From Sistotremastrum niveocremeum HHB9708 (Eukaryota; Basidiomycota; Agaricomycetes; Sistotremastrales; Sistotremastraceae): a stretch of DNA of 64,000 bases. The DNA is taken from the NCBI GenBank assembly GCA_001630475.1, contig KV419436.1:54165-118164 (forward strand), given 5' to 3'. The position numbers were made by a program, and so were the translations under genes. This document shows, one piece after another, positions 24,851 to 37,175 of this stretch (position 1 is its first letter; each line of letters begins with the position of its first letter). The notes below the pieces were generated by a model. It had not been told where the DNA came from. It saw only the letters and a list, made by a program, of their open reading frames with translations, and made no database searches.

Positions 24851-27800
24851 ATGGACAGATACGATTCACTCCCTCTTCGTTCATCCGTGTCCCTTCATCA
24901 TAATCCCACCTTTGGTCAAAATCAGATAGCGCAAGAAAGAGACGCCCGTTCGAAATCCCAAGAACACATCTCAGACTCGGACGAGATGGATCTAAAACCG
25001 TACCAACATACCTGTCCGTCCCTCTTATCTGATAATCCCAATGATGCTGAGACTGATGATGTGGATGTTGGTGTGTGTGGGTGTAGTCTGGTCGCCTGAG
25101 CTCGCAGCTGTCCGTGCTCTATACCTCAAAATTATCGTACGGTGCTCGATACTTATCATACTTGTTATGTGGGCTTTCCTACCACTGTACGTCCTCCCTC
25201 TCTCTCCTTCCCTCATCTTCTCCCTGCGTCGCTCCCCCATCCCATCTCCCCCTCCGCTTCAATCAGTCCTTCGTCCTACGAATGCTAACGAAACCGAAAA
25301 AGATACTGGGGCTCCCTAGCCTCCTCCACAACAATGACCCCAAACCTAACAGCCTACCTAATAGACCGCGACCGCTCCGCAATAGGTCAAGCCGTCTCAG
25401 CCGTCTTTGCATCTTCCACTCAACAGAGTGCTACTCCGGCGCTGGGATGGGTTAATGTGGATCCGGACGTGATGCCGAAGAATGCGGATGTGGTGGAGAG
25501 TGTGCTTGATGAGAGGGCTTGGATTGCTGTCGTTGGTACGTCCTTTTCCTACTTCTTTTCGTTCTTTGCTTCCCGCTCCCCCGCTCCCCCGCTTGCCCTT
25601 CCATTCCATCCCTTCGTCCTGTCCCCTCCCCCTTCCTCCCAAATTCCTTCCTATTTTACTCCGTCTCAATGTCTTCCATTCGTTCGTTCGCTATCGCTCA
25701 CTCACCAACGCTCCATCACAGTAAACACAAACGCAACCCAAAAACTCCTCCACGCCCAAACCCGCGGCGACACATCCTACGACCCCACAACAGCCATAAC
25801 ACTCTTCTACTCCCAATCCCGGAACGAAATAATCTCATCCAACATCCTCTTCCCAATCCTCACCTCCCTCCTCCAATCCGCCTCTTCTCACGTCTCCGCC
25901 AACTTGACCTCACAATATCTGGTTAGTCTGGCTAGTGCCGCTCTGGCCAATTCTACGGGGACGGCTGGGGTAGGAGGAGATGGATCACCAGACGCAGATG
26001 GACTCCCAGGATCAGGAAATTGGACGGCTATTGAGGCGCTTGCAAGGGCCCCGTTGACGATAAGCGGAAGTGTGGCGTGGAAATGGGTGAATTTGAGACC
26101 TTATAATGCGCCTGTGGCGCAGGCTGTTACGCTTGTTGGACAGATTTATTTATGTATTTTTGGGTTTATAATCGTGCGTCCTCTTTCTTTTCTTTCTTTC
26201 AATCAAACTCTCCCGTTCTTTCTCCGATTCTTGTCTCCCCTTCGTTTGTCTTGCTCTTCGTTTCGTTTCGCTTCGTTCCCCCTTCCCCGACGAAGAATTG
26301 AACTAACAAGAGATGATATAGACAATGGCAAACGATGCAGCCCGCGCCCACATATCCCCATACCTCAAACTCTCATCATACCTAATCCTCCGCATCGCCG
26401 TCCCCCTCCTAGCCTACATCCCCCTCTCACTCTCATACGCAATGATCAATTTACCTTTTCATTTGCCTTTCGGAACAAAGTACGTCTTCGTCTCATTCTC
26501 TCTTATCCTCCTCCCATCCTTCCGTTCCCTTCTTCGTCCCTCTCCACTCCCTTATTCGCCCCTCCCCTCCTTCTCCCCTCTCCATTCCCTTCCTTTGCTC
26601 GGCTCGCTCCCCTCCCCTCCCCTCCCCCCGCTCGCGAAGAAAATGCTGACTTTTTTTCGTAGATTCACCTACGCCCAAGGATTCATAACATTCTGGGCCT
26701 TTGTCTGGATGGGAATGGCGAGTTTAGGTCTAGCGACGGAGGCGGTTGTTACTGTTCTTCAGGCGCGATTTATGGCTTTCTTTTTGGTTCCTATGGTATG
26801 TCCCTTCCTCCTCTCTTTACTTCTTCTTGCGATTCCTTCTATCTTCTGCCGTGTTTGCTTGAGTGCGGGCCATGTGTGAGTGGGGTTTCGAAGATCTCGG
26901 GGATCCAACGATCTCCCTTCGGCGCTTCGACTTTTCGCTTTACTTTCCTTCGCTCTTCACTCTTCACTTCACTCTTCTCTCCCCTCGTCAAAATCTGAAA
27001 TCCGAACTGACGAAAATTGAATAGATAATAGCGAATGTGAGCGTCGCTGCGCTACCTAACGATGTCCAGCCGTCATTATACAAATACGGTGAAGGATTCC
27101 CAGTGTAGTACGTCCCTCTCCTCTTCCAATCTCCAGTCCATGTCTCTCCCCCAAGATGAATATCATACTAACTTGCTATTCGTACAGTAACATGTCCCTC
27201 GCAATCCGCACGATACTGTTCAACACTAAAAATTCACTCGGGCGGAATGCGGGAGTGTTGATTGCATGGATAGCACTGAGCATCGGGACGATCTGTTTAG
27301 GGACTGTCCTCCAACGACGGAGGGAACTTCGGTACGGGAAGAAGGCGCGGCATCTGCACGGAGGACATGGTGGGGGAGGGATGAAGTCGAAAGATAATTT
27401 CGAGTTGGAAGAGGGGATCGGGAAGGGAAAGGGATATGAGATGGATGATCTTGATAAGACTAAAGGGAAGAGTGTGGATTTAGATGAGATTATTAAGGAG
27501 AAGGAGAGAGCGAAAGGAAAGGGGAAGGGGAAGAAAGAGAGGAGTGCGAGAAATTCGATTGTTTCGACGAGATCTTCGATTCCTCCTGCTCCAGCACCAG
27601 CTCAAGCTCCAGCCTCGGGACCCAACTCTAATTCTGCGTCTACGACTTCTGCTTCGACGGCTGTAGCGGCGGGGACGACAGCGACGTTACCGACTCTACC
27701 ATTCGAACCTTCTCCATCTTTCCCATCTCCAGCCCAAGCGTTGCCTTCACCGCCTGCGATAGGCACTTCAAGTGGAATCGAGATCAACCCTCATCCTCCT

Positions 27801-28400
27801 CAACCTCTTCATCCTCCGCAATCTCTAGTGTCGTCAGGGCCGGTATTGCCGGGGAGTTTAGAGACGTATAAACGTCCCACTTCTTCCCCATCTTCTCCTT
27901 CATCGCCCTCTCCTGCGTCGCCCTCATCCTCAACCCGAAATTCAACAACCCACCAGCATTCACATCCATTACGTGCTCTATCACCTTCTCATATCCGCAC
28001 GCGATTCTCACGTTCACATGCGCACTCAACATCCCAACCCCAACCTTTATCCACTTCTCCAACATCTCCGACCTCGTCATCACCAAGAACTCGACCGAGA
28101 ACGAGACATCGGTCAATATCTCGAGACCGAACCCGAGACCTCATCCAACAATCTAATATGAATCCCAGTACTACTCCAGTCGCAGGACCCAGTAGTGCGT
28201 CCAACACAAGACCAACTCGACGAGCCGATAGAAGTAGAGGGAGAGGGAGAGGGAGAAGTGCGAGTCCCCGATCGCGAATAGCAAGTACCAGCAGACAAGT
28301 GGGTGGGAGTACGAGTATGGGTCAGAGAGGACCGGTAGATCTGGGAGAGTGGGAGGCGCCGGAGGGGTTGGGTATGAGTGCTATGGGGGCTACTTGGTGA
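24851..28400 (+). CDS. SNG1-like / DUF3533 membrane protein
   Basis: Eight exons: 24851-25013, 25087-25186, 25303-25535, 25722-26173, 26322-26479, 26663-26795, 27025-27107 and 27188-28400. Frames agree and give 844 residues. The family pattern is clear: FWSPELAAVRALYLKIIV, a first membrane segment ending LPLYWGSL, a large extracytoplasmic region with N-glycosylation sites (NTNATQK, ANLTSQ, NWTAIE), then five hydrophobic segments and PVYNMSLAIRTILFNTKNSLGRN. The last 330 residues are Ser/Pro-rich with a Lys/Glu block and an Arg-rich end, likely disordered and cytoplasmic. In yeast SNG1 affects nitrosoguanidine resistance and plasma-membrane lipid asymmetry; a similar role here is inferred. The start is the first ATG of the open exon; an upstream exon cannot be excluded. 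Confidence 0.8.
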
Positions 28401-28891
28401 TCCTCTCTCCTCGATAGCTTCATTGATCATGATGGGGTTTATGTGTTATTGGGTGGAGAGGGGGAGGGAGGGGGGGTTGTATTTTGGCGATCTAGGTCGT
28501 ATCTAGATCTGATATCGTATCTCAAGTATCTGTCTTTTTTTCAATTTATATACTGCTGATCTAGACATGTATTGTCGTGCGTGAACGTCTCGGATTGCGT
28601 TGCATCGTATCGGTGTGAGTTCCAAGCTTCGTGGCACGGAGGTGGAGAGATCGTACCCGATTTTTATTCTGATACTTTCTCGGAGGCTTTGAATCATTCA
28701 CGACGCATTCTGAGATACATACCCGCTCACTCCCAAGTCCACATTTGCTTGAGGGAAATGTAGAATGAAGTTCATGTGACAACACGTGACGGAACGCGTC
28801 TTCTCCCAAACTTCATCGTTCCAGTTGACTCACCCGAAAACTCAAGTTCCTGCTTTCTTTGCCATTTGTCCGACTCGTCGCTGCAACTAAT
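28401..28891. other. Spacer between SNG1-like and kinase-like genes
   Basis: Holds the 3' end of the SNG1-like gene and the upstream region of the next gene. A G-rich run lies near 28455-28475. Nothing else seen. Confidence 0.4.
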
Positions 28892-30231
28892 ATGTCCCGT
28901 GACGTTCTGAGATATCACAGACGCGCAGCACGTAAAGATCCAGATGCAGTCCGCATCCCATTCAACCACCTCGATGAAAAGACCTACAACTCTCCGCGAG
29001 GTTCAGCCAAGCCTTCATCTAATAAATCAAATAATCCAGAGACGCAGAAGGAGTCAATTTGGGAATATGTAGAGGAGGTGCCTGAGATTCGAAACCTTGA
29101 AATTGGGAAATTGAGTTGTTTGGACTTGGATTATTCTGAGTTCGTCGCGGGATCTTCTACTAGTATGGACTCGGATATGGGTATGGACGTGGATATGGGT
29201 GAAAGAGAACAGAATCCTGGAAAGGCTAGTGTGTTTCGTGCTGAAGCGCGATGGGAAGACTCGGATGGGATTGTTCAGAATAAAGTTGTCGTTCTAAAGG
29301 TGGTATGTCATTCGTTCCCTCATCGTCTCTCAATCAAGAGATTCATATTTCAAATACCAGGTTCCAGCACATGATACAGATGACAGATACGCACAAGACT
29401 TGTTCATCACAGAATCCGCCTGCTACGCTCGTCTGACCAAAGCCGGCCTATGCAAAAAGGGATACATACCATCCTGTTACGGATCCTACCACTTCCCCCC
29501 CTCATGGAACACCTCCCCCGAACTCTCCACTCTCGTCGCTCATCCTCGTATGACCCCCCTAATTCGCTCTTCCACTAGCAATGAGACGGAGAAGGAACCT
29601 CCGAGAGCGCTGTTGATCGAATATCTAGATGCGGAACCTGTCAGTCCGTGGAATATATCGGAGGAAATCGCAAAGGACGCTCTGAAGAGACTTCGCAAGA
29701 TCCATCGAGTGGGGATCCTTCATTCTGACGTCTTTCCGCGGAATTTGCTCATCAGCAGATCTGGTCCAGTCTGGGTGAGCCATCCCCCTCCTTCATTTTC
29801 TCTGGATGTGGGCTGATGTGCACTTGGGTGTTGTTAGATTGATTTCGGGGTATCGTGTGTTCGTCCTGATGATCGAGTTAGGAGGGATACACTGTTCGAT
29901 GAATTTGATACCGCTCGGTCTATCTTATTCGAATATATGGTATAACTTCCGCTGATTTAATTGACTCTTGCTCGTTTAGATTACACAGATGCCTGATCAT
30001 AAGCGGGCCCTTCGAGGCGAGAAGATACGATATCCGGAGTTGTATGCTCCTTGCGCTCGACGACCTCCGAAGAGAATCCATGAACCAGGGGCATCGTTGA
30101 AAGAGTCAAACGTACTTTCGGATTGCTCGATTCCTCGTGCAGAGGATCTGGAAGAAGAGAAAGAGATTGAAAAGTGGAGGACTCGCTGGCGCGAGTCCGA
30201 GTTCTGCAGGGCGAAGAGGAGCGTGATGTAG
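28892..30231 (+). CDS. Small protein-kinase-like protein
   Basis: Exons 28892-29302, 29361-29774, 29838-29939 and 29989-30231, all phase 0, give 389 residues. A candidate ATP-binding lysine is Lys136 in VVVLKV. The catalytic loop reads ILHSDVFPRNLLI, with H258, D260 and N265 but Ser where most kinases have Arg. The metal-binding motif is IDFG at 276-279, and ARSILFEYM follows. The N-terminal lobe is short and has no clear glycine loop; it contains an unusual Met/Asp run (MDSDMGMDVDMG). This resembles small fungal kinase-like or phosphotransferase-like proteins of unknown target. Whether it is catalytically active cannot be told. The last 58 coding bases plus the 3' UTR are duplicated at 56.9 kb. 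An upstream in-frame ATG at 28859 is an alternative start. Confidence 0.7.
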
Positions 30232-30354
30232 CAATATAGATTGTGCTTATGTAATACGTTATTGCGCGTTTCGCTGCTAAGTCGCTATCTGGCCTCAGAG
30301 TCGTCTATCGATTCTAAATTACTTCGGATTCATACAATTCCGTTTTCATAAAAT
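30174..30354. repeat. 181-bp segment duplicated at 56917-57097
   Basis: It covers the last codons, stop and 3' UTR of the kinase-like gene. The other copy abuts the retroelement. By eye the copies are identical except for four bases, 30187-30190 (TGGC here, GCCA there). Confidence 0.95.
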
Positions 30355-31376
30355 ACCCGCCCTCACCGCCCTTCTAGGAGTCTAGTTGCTTGGCAGTGAC
30401 CAATAGACACGAGCTAGCGAGAGGCGTGCCCGACCCACCCGTGAGTCGACGACGCGCCTTCTCGCGACCAGGGGGTGACCTCGTTGTCACCACCTCTGCT
30501 CCCAACCCTACTAAGCTCGGTCTTTTGATCACACCAAGTGGCTAGGCGACACCAGGCCCTGTAGACTATTTGCTTGATCCGCAAACCAAGCCATTTATTC
30601 AATTATAACCTCATTTGTAGGATTTCCTGTTGCGTCTCCCGCACTTAGCAGTACTTTCTCCTATCCCCTTCCTCTCACCCTCCCATCCAACGATTGATGT
30701 GCCTTTAAGGGGTCTGAATCTCATTTGTAGTGTCTGTCTTCAATAATTATTAGTTAGTTTATTGACTATGGAAATGTTCGTACAAAATCCCAATGGTGAA
30801 TCTATCAAAGCCATCCAATAAGATCGTCCTCTCCTCAGGAACATTGCCTAAGATCATCGATCGTCCTCTACCAGCTCAATCGAGCTGAGATGGGTGCTCC
30901 AAATTCTTGGAGAACGCTACGTAGAGTGCTTCTACTTCCATACCCCAAAGTGGTACCATTTCCGTGCCTAAAACGGTGTGATCGAGATCGGCGCGTCGTT
31001 CGGAACACGCCTATATCGTCTCATTACCATACGTATATCCTCATACTTACAGCCAACCATCCTAGCAAAACTCACTACCATTCTCTTCATCTCTTCCTAC
31101 CACATTCAAACACTCCGTATTTTCTGAGGAATATACAAGAAAGAATGAGTCCGTATGTCCTATTTATAGAAATTGCGCCCGAAGCTGAGATCACGGTGTT
31201 AGAATCCCGAGATTCGCCTGAAGACCCTTCGCGACGCCGAGACGCGCTCAAAAACTAAATTCACGTTCATCATGAGGCCCTAGTAGCCCGTCGAGGGTGT
31301 TGCAGCCTCATTCCATTCATCTTTCCCTTTGCCCTATACCTCCTTCTCCTCTCCATTACACGTCGAATTATTGACT
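30355..31376. other. Intergenic before the second C2-NACHT-WD40 gene
   Basis: GC-rich sequence at 30355-30600, then AT-richer sequence. The open frame at 30890-31258 has no recognisable family and I treat it as chance. The promoter of the next gene should lie near 31.3 kb. Confidence 0.4.
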
Positions 31377-34300
31377 ATGACGACACCTAACGAGAAAGCA
31401 CCTAATGAAAGGTTCGAGTCATCTTCTGACTCTGAGTCTGATCGTGTGAGCTGACGAGGATTTAGTACGAAGGCGAAGAGGGAGTTGAAGATATATGGTG
31501 AGCTTTTCCGCGTGTTCTGGCGTTGATGGAGGCTGACGCGAGTGATGGATTGCTACAGATGTACATGGATATAATCTACCGACGACACCTTCATGTCTCG
31601 GCACGAATCCCCATTTCGTCGTGACGATCGAATGTGGTGGACAGAGTAAGAGTTCGAAAGTATCCAAGAGGGGGAGTAATCCAGACTGGAGTCGGCAATC
31701 TTTCTTCTTGTGAGTTCATCGTCTTGCTTATGCTTCCGCTCGCTGATGTCTGGATAGCGATTATCTGACTGGAGGGGTCAAGTTCAGAGTTGATACGCAT
31801 CATGTGTTGGGAAAAGACGAGCCTGTGGGGGAGGTAGAAGAGGTTGTTGAGAATCTTGCTTCTCGAGCAGATGCAGCTGGTATAGCCCACTCCTCCCTTC
31901 CGCCAAATCTTTGACTCTGACGCGTCTCAGGAGTCATCAAGTGCATCCTCAACCTCCCAACATCAACAGACACGTCCGAAACCACCGATAAGCCTACCAT
32001 ATCCTTCAAATACCTTCTCGGCGACCCCATCGAAATAGCGAATGCAGAGGTCAATCTCGGAAAGAAAGAATGGAAGGAAGTACAAAATGCTCCGACGGTG
32101 CTCGATAAAATCGCGGGACCGCTCGCGAAGGCGGAGACTGTTCAATCTGCTTTGACTGCGGTACAGGGCAATGCGGCTCCGTTCTTGGATAAGGTGGATG
32201 CGTTCGTGAAGCTTGTGGACAACATAGCAGAGGTATGATACACTTCTGACGTTCGTTCTTTTATTGACCGTATTCCGCAGGTTCATCCTTATGCAAAGAT
32301 TGCGTGGAGTGTGATCTCGGCAGGATATAAGGTGACGTCCACCTCTCCATACTCAGTTCCGCCATGCTCACGTTGTATATAGATATTGCAAGCTCAGCAC
32401 CAGCGTGACAATGCTCTCTCCGGACTCGTCGACATCATGGACGATACATATGCATTCATCCTCGAATCCAAGCCCGTATTCGAGGTGGAATCACAGAGAA
32501 AGATTGCGGAGAAGCTCGTTCAGCAAACAACAGAGTGCGGGTATTTCATCTTGCATTATGCCGAAGATAAAGAGTTCTGTAAGTCTGACTCTGAGTTTCC
32601 GAATTCGTCATTGACAGTCGGACCACAGTGGAGCGCACAGTGCACAATATCTTCGGCGAAGCGGATGCGACTATCAAAGGTTTTGAAGGCCGCTTCAGTG
32701 ATCTCAAAGCTAGCTTCCAAGCACGGGCGAATGTGCACACCGAAATAGTTGTAATGCAGACGGCGGCCGTCACCCAAAATATCGGTAGGAATTCTGCTGC
32801 TTGTTCAAAGTATTCGCTGACCTCCCCGTAGCTCTTGATGTCAATTTGAACGATATGCAATATGTGGGCGATGCAAGCTACCTACCAGAGAAAGCCTGTT
32901 TTCCAGGAACGAGAGCCGAGATCATCGATACCATCACTCAATGGGCTGTCCGACCCATCCAACCCGAAGGCGCTTCCCTCTTCTGGTTGAATGGTTTCGC
33001 GGGCTCCGGAAAGTCTGCCATTGCACACACCGTCGCAAATTTATTCTCGTCCGGGAAGAGATTGGGTGGCACATACATATTCGACGCGTCTCATGCGACC
33101 GAAAGAAGGGCGGACACAGTGTTCTCTAAGATCTCGAGAGATCTAGCTGGGATGAGCAATGACTGGAAGAAAGCGCTAGGAGCTGTAGTCCAGGAATCAC
33201 CCGAACTTCGACATACGCCTTCCGTACGAAGACAATTCGATGAACTCATTCTTCGTCCGGCGAAGGAGATGACCTTCGTGGGACCCATCCTGATCGTCAT
33301 CGATGCTCTCGACGAATGTGGCGGTACTCCTGACTCGAGGAAAGAACTTCTCAACATCCTGGCCTCTCGACTGCCAGAGCTCCCGCCGAATTTCCGAGTC
33401 CTTTTGACTTCGCGAACTGAGAAGGAGATTGAAGATGCTTTCAACCACCGAACTCACATCACGCAGCTCGATCTGCAGGGTGTCTCGCACAATTCGACCA
33501 GTGCCGACCTGGCCATCTACTACAAGATGCGTCTCGGACAGTTACCAGATCTTGAGCCGAAGTGGTCGAATGGAGCCTGGGTTCCAGCTCTGATTGAGCG
33601 ATCCGAGGGGCTGTTCCAGTGGGCTTTCACAGCTTGCGAATTCGTCCTAGAGCCAGGCTGGGAACCCGTCGAACGACTCGAAAGTCTGATTTTGACGACC
33701 GAGTTGACCGGAATCGACAAGCTTTATCGAGCGATATTACATCATATTTTCGGCTTCACCGACGACGATGCACGACTCCCTCGCTTTCGCTCTGTACTCG
33801 GTCGCGTACTCTGTGTGCGACAACCATTGAGCATTGCAGATCTGACGGCGATTCGTGGACCTCAGGAAAGCGCCAGTGCGACGAGGTCCATCGTGCGGTT
33901 GATGGGCTCGGTGTTAAGCGGCGTTTCGTCCGACTCGAGTCCCATTCGGGCGCTTCACACCTCTTTCCGCGACTTCCTGTTCAGTCCTGAACGCAGTGGG
34001 ATCTATCATGTAGATGCATCGTTGCAGGAAGAACTCCTCGCGACGTCATGTCTGCACATCTTGAATAACGAGCTCAAGTTCAACATATGTGATCTTGAGA
34101 CGTCCCATTCCCTATCGAAGGATATCAATCCCGATGATTTCATGGCTCGGTTGGACACACATATTCCGCAATATTTGCTCTATGCTTCGCGTTTCTGGCC
34201 GATCCATACCACCAATACCAGTTACACGAAAGAACTTGGCGCTCTTTTCCAGACGTTCACCGAGAAACAGTTTCTTCATTGGCTGGAGTTACTCGGCTTG

Positions 34301-36693
34301 ATGCAAGACCTTCATGGAGCTGGAAGTAACATGAAACTGGTACGATCATGGGCAAAGGTGAACTTCATCTTCATTGATTCATACCATATACTGAGAAAGA
34401 TCATGTACAGGGCAAGGATCGCGAGCTAACTGATTTCTCTCGAGACGCCGAGAAATTCATCAGCGCTTTCGCCGATGTCATTACTCAGAGCCCTCCACAT
34501 CTATACATCTCCGCCCTCCCCTTTGCTCCAGAAACCAGTCTGGTGGCTCGTCGATTCCTCCCCCAATTTGACAAAACGCTCGTCGTGAAATCCGGCAAAC
34601 AGCACGCTTGGACGGCCCTGGAAAGAACCTTCGGAAAGCGAGGTGGCACGCTCACAGGCGCAATCTACTCCATGAGCTTCTCCCCCGACGGAAGTCTCTT
34701 GATCTCCGTGACTCTAACCCATACTGTAACCTTCTGGAGTCCCGAAACCGGACAAGCGCTCGGGACACTTCCGAATATCGAATCGGAAGGCAAATATCCA
34801 GCTAGCGTTGCTATATCGCCTGATGGAAAAGTCTTCGCTATTGGCGGAGCTGATGGGACCGTTTGTCTTCGAGACCTCAGAACCCGGAATCTTATCTGGG
34901 GTCCGGAAAAAGTGGATGAGAGCGTCGCGAGGACTCTGGTGTTTACACCGGACTCGAAAACGCTATGGGTTGGAACGGAAGCCGGATACGTCGGAGGTTG
35001 GGATGTGGAGAAAGGCACCATCAGTATACCCGTTCAACAATTGCATGAGCATGAAGACCAGGTTGTAGCCATCTCATCGAATGGAACCCGTGTTGCTTTC
35101 GCTCTCGAGAAAGCTGTGACGGCAGTATACGAGCGAGAAGCGGCGACATCGAATTGGTCTTTGCGATGCGAGTTAACAGGACCTGAGGAGAACGCGAACG
35201 TCATAGCGTTCTCACCCGACGGTCACTTCTTGGTCACTGGTTGCGAATCCGGAAATCTTATAATCTGGGACATCGACGCGAAGGAGGCGCATGGAGGTCC
35301 ATTGGTCGGTCACACAAGTGGGGTGTATGGGGTCGCATTCTCCCCTGACGGAACTGCTGTAGTCTCCGCGTCCGAGGATACGACAATTCGCCTCTGGGAC
35401 GTGCAGACTGGGACTCAGCTTGGAAAACCCCTCACAGGAGCCGAGAATTTGATCTTCTCGATGACATTCTCGCACGACGGAAAACATTTTGCGACGGGCG
35501 CGATGGACGGAATCATATCTCTATGGGATCGGACTGCAGCGGAAGCAAGGAGTACCCACGCCGAAGAAAAGCGACCCGTCCTATTCAGTATGATCGTCTC
35601 GCCCGACGGGAAGCATGTATTGTCGGCCTCCGCTGATAAATCCATACATGTCTACAATGCGGATACCGGGGCGGAGGTTCGTGCCCCGCTCAGCGGTCAC
35701 GAAAGCGACGTTAATCGCCTGGCTTTCTCACCTGATGGGAAGACTCTTGTGTCTTGCTCCCGCGATCTCACTATCCGGATTTGGGATGCCGAAACCGGAG
35801 ATTCCTTGCATGAGCCCGTAAAGGGGCATACCGGGGAGATCTACTCCATATCCTTCAGTCCTGATGGTACACGCCTTGTATCTTGTGCACACGATTCCAC
35901 CCTCCGCGTATGGGACACTGCCACTTGGGAGATGGTCGGTAAACCGTTTGAAGGACACCAGAGCGCCATTGCCTCAGCAATGTTCACAGTTGATGGCAAG
36001 CGAGTCATTTCCGGATCTCTCGATGGAACCCTCCGCATCTGGGATGTTGAGAAATGTGAGGCCATCGGTGATCCTCTCCAATACCACAAAATGGCAGTGT
36101 GGGCAGTCGCATTGTCAACGTCCGGGGAGACCGTGGCATCCTCGTCCTTCGATGGTGCGATCCAATTATGGAACACCGATACGTTATCGCGAGAGGGGTA
36201 CACGAGTATGCAACACGGAAAAGACGTCATATTCTCCCTCGCTTTCACGGCCGACGATTCGCGATTATTATCCGCGGGTGGAGATCATACTATTCGCCTA
36301 TGGGACGTCAAAAGTGGACAATTGATTGGGGTCCCGTTCGAGGGACACAATGCTCTTATCACGTGGGCAGGATTTTTTGACAACGAACAGCGCATCGCCT
36401 CGGCGTCGTACGAAGGGATCATCCGCATATGGGATGTAGAGGATGACACATCGGAGAATAGCGTACAAGCTACGCTGCAGAGAGAATATCCTCGGATGAC
36501 TATGGATGGATGGATTCACTCTGGAGCCGAGCCGAAGAAGCTACTGTTCAACGTGCCTGCCGCTAATCGTTCCACCTTGCTTTGGGGACGCTGTAAGAGG
36601 ATCATCGGTGCAGAACCTGCAGTCCTTGACTTCGATCACTTCGAATTTGGTGAACGCTGGATGAATTGTCGTTCCTCGTCGACGCCGACGTAA
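31377..36693 (+). CDS. C2-NACHT-WD40 STAND (NLR-like) protein
   Basis: Ten exons: 31377-31411, 31466-31497, 31559-31709, 31758-31879, 31931-32232, 32281-32331, 32383-32578, 32629-32784, 32832-34357 and 34411-36693. They give 1617 residues with no frame break. Order: C2-like domain (KRELKIYDVHGYNLP, PHFVVTIECGGQSKSS, SNPDWSRQSFFF); a helical linker (VHPYAKIAWSVISAGYK, MDDTYAFI); NACHT with Walker A GFAGSGKS and Walker B ILIVIDALDECGG; about a dozen WD40 units from roughly residue 860; and a conserved tail ending FEFGERWMNCR. Exon borders in the linker match the paralogue at 5-10 kb, which supports both models. It is probably a cytosolic nucleotide-switch receptor of the fungal STAND class; ligand and output are unknown. 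The start is preceded by a typical pyrimidine-rich leader. Confidence 0.92.
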
Positions 36694-37175
36694 GGCTCCC
36701 GTCATGCAATCTTCACATAGCATATTTTCTGTTCTTTTCTTGCTTCGCTTATGGACTAATTTATCTTCTGGAAACGTCTTCAAATAAAATTGTAGCTATC
36801 AAACACTGGAGAGCTAGAACTGAGCCTTAGAGCTTGCGGGTCGACGGGTGAAATGAAAACGTGGCGGAGACGTCCCGTAAATATTTCAGGCACTCGGCAC
36901 AGCCAAACAGTCACAAACTCCCGGGCGTCTCTCAGTCTCAGCGAACCAAAATCTTGAAAATAATCGACTGCGTCGTCTATCCTCATTTACTGGCGTATCT
37001 CAGAACAGGCTTTGAAGCTCTCTGATTAATTATCTTCCACCAGCAAGGCAGTGACAAGACGTCGGCCGAGCGGCCAAGGTGACGCGTCCTTACGGCTTTG
37101 AGGAGGTCACTGACGCAGCTGGATCGATTCCGTTGAATATCAACTACATCTCAACATCGTTCTCTTCTATCACCA
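36694..37175. other. Spacer upstream of OMA1-like gene
   Basis: Holds the NACHT-WD40 3' UTR and the OMA1 promoter. A tRNA-like D-arm string near 37060-37080 was examined and rejected. Confidence 0.4.

Noticed and set aside
30890-31258. 122-codon open frame upstream of the second NACHT-WD40 gene
   Set aside because: No family, odd composition, no splice support; it overlaps the expected promoter.
37046-37140. tRNA-like string with GGCCGAGCGGCCAAGG as a class II D-arm
   Set aside because: No matching acceptor stem, no GTTCGAATC-type T-loop and no convincing anticodon stem.
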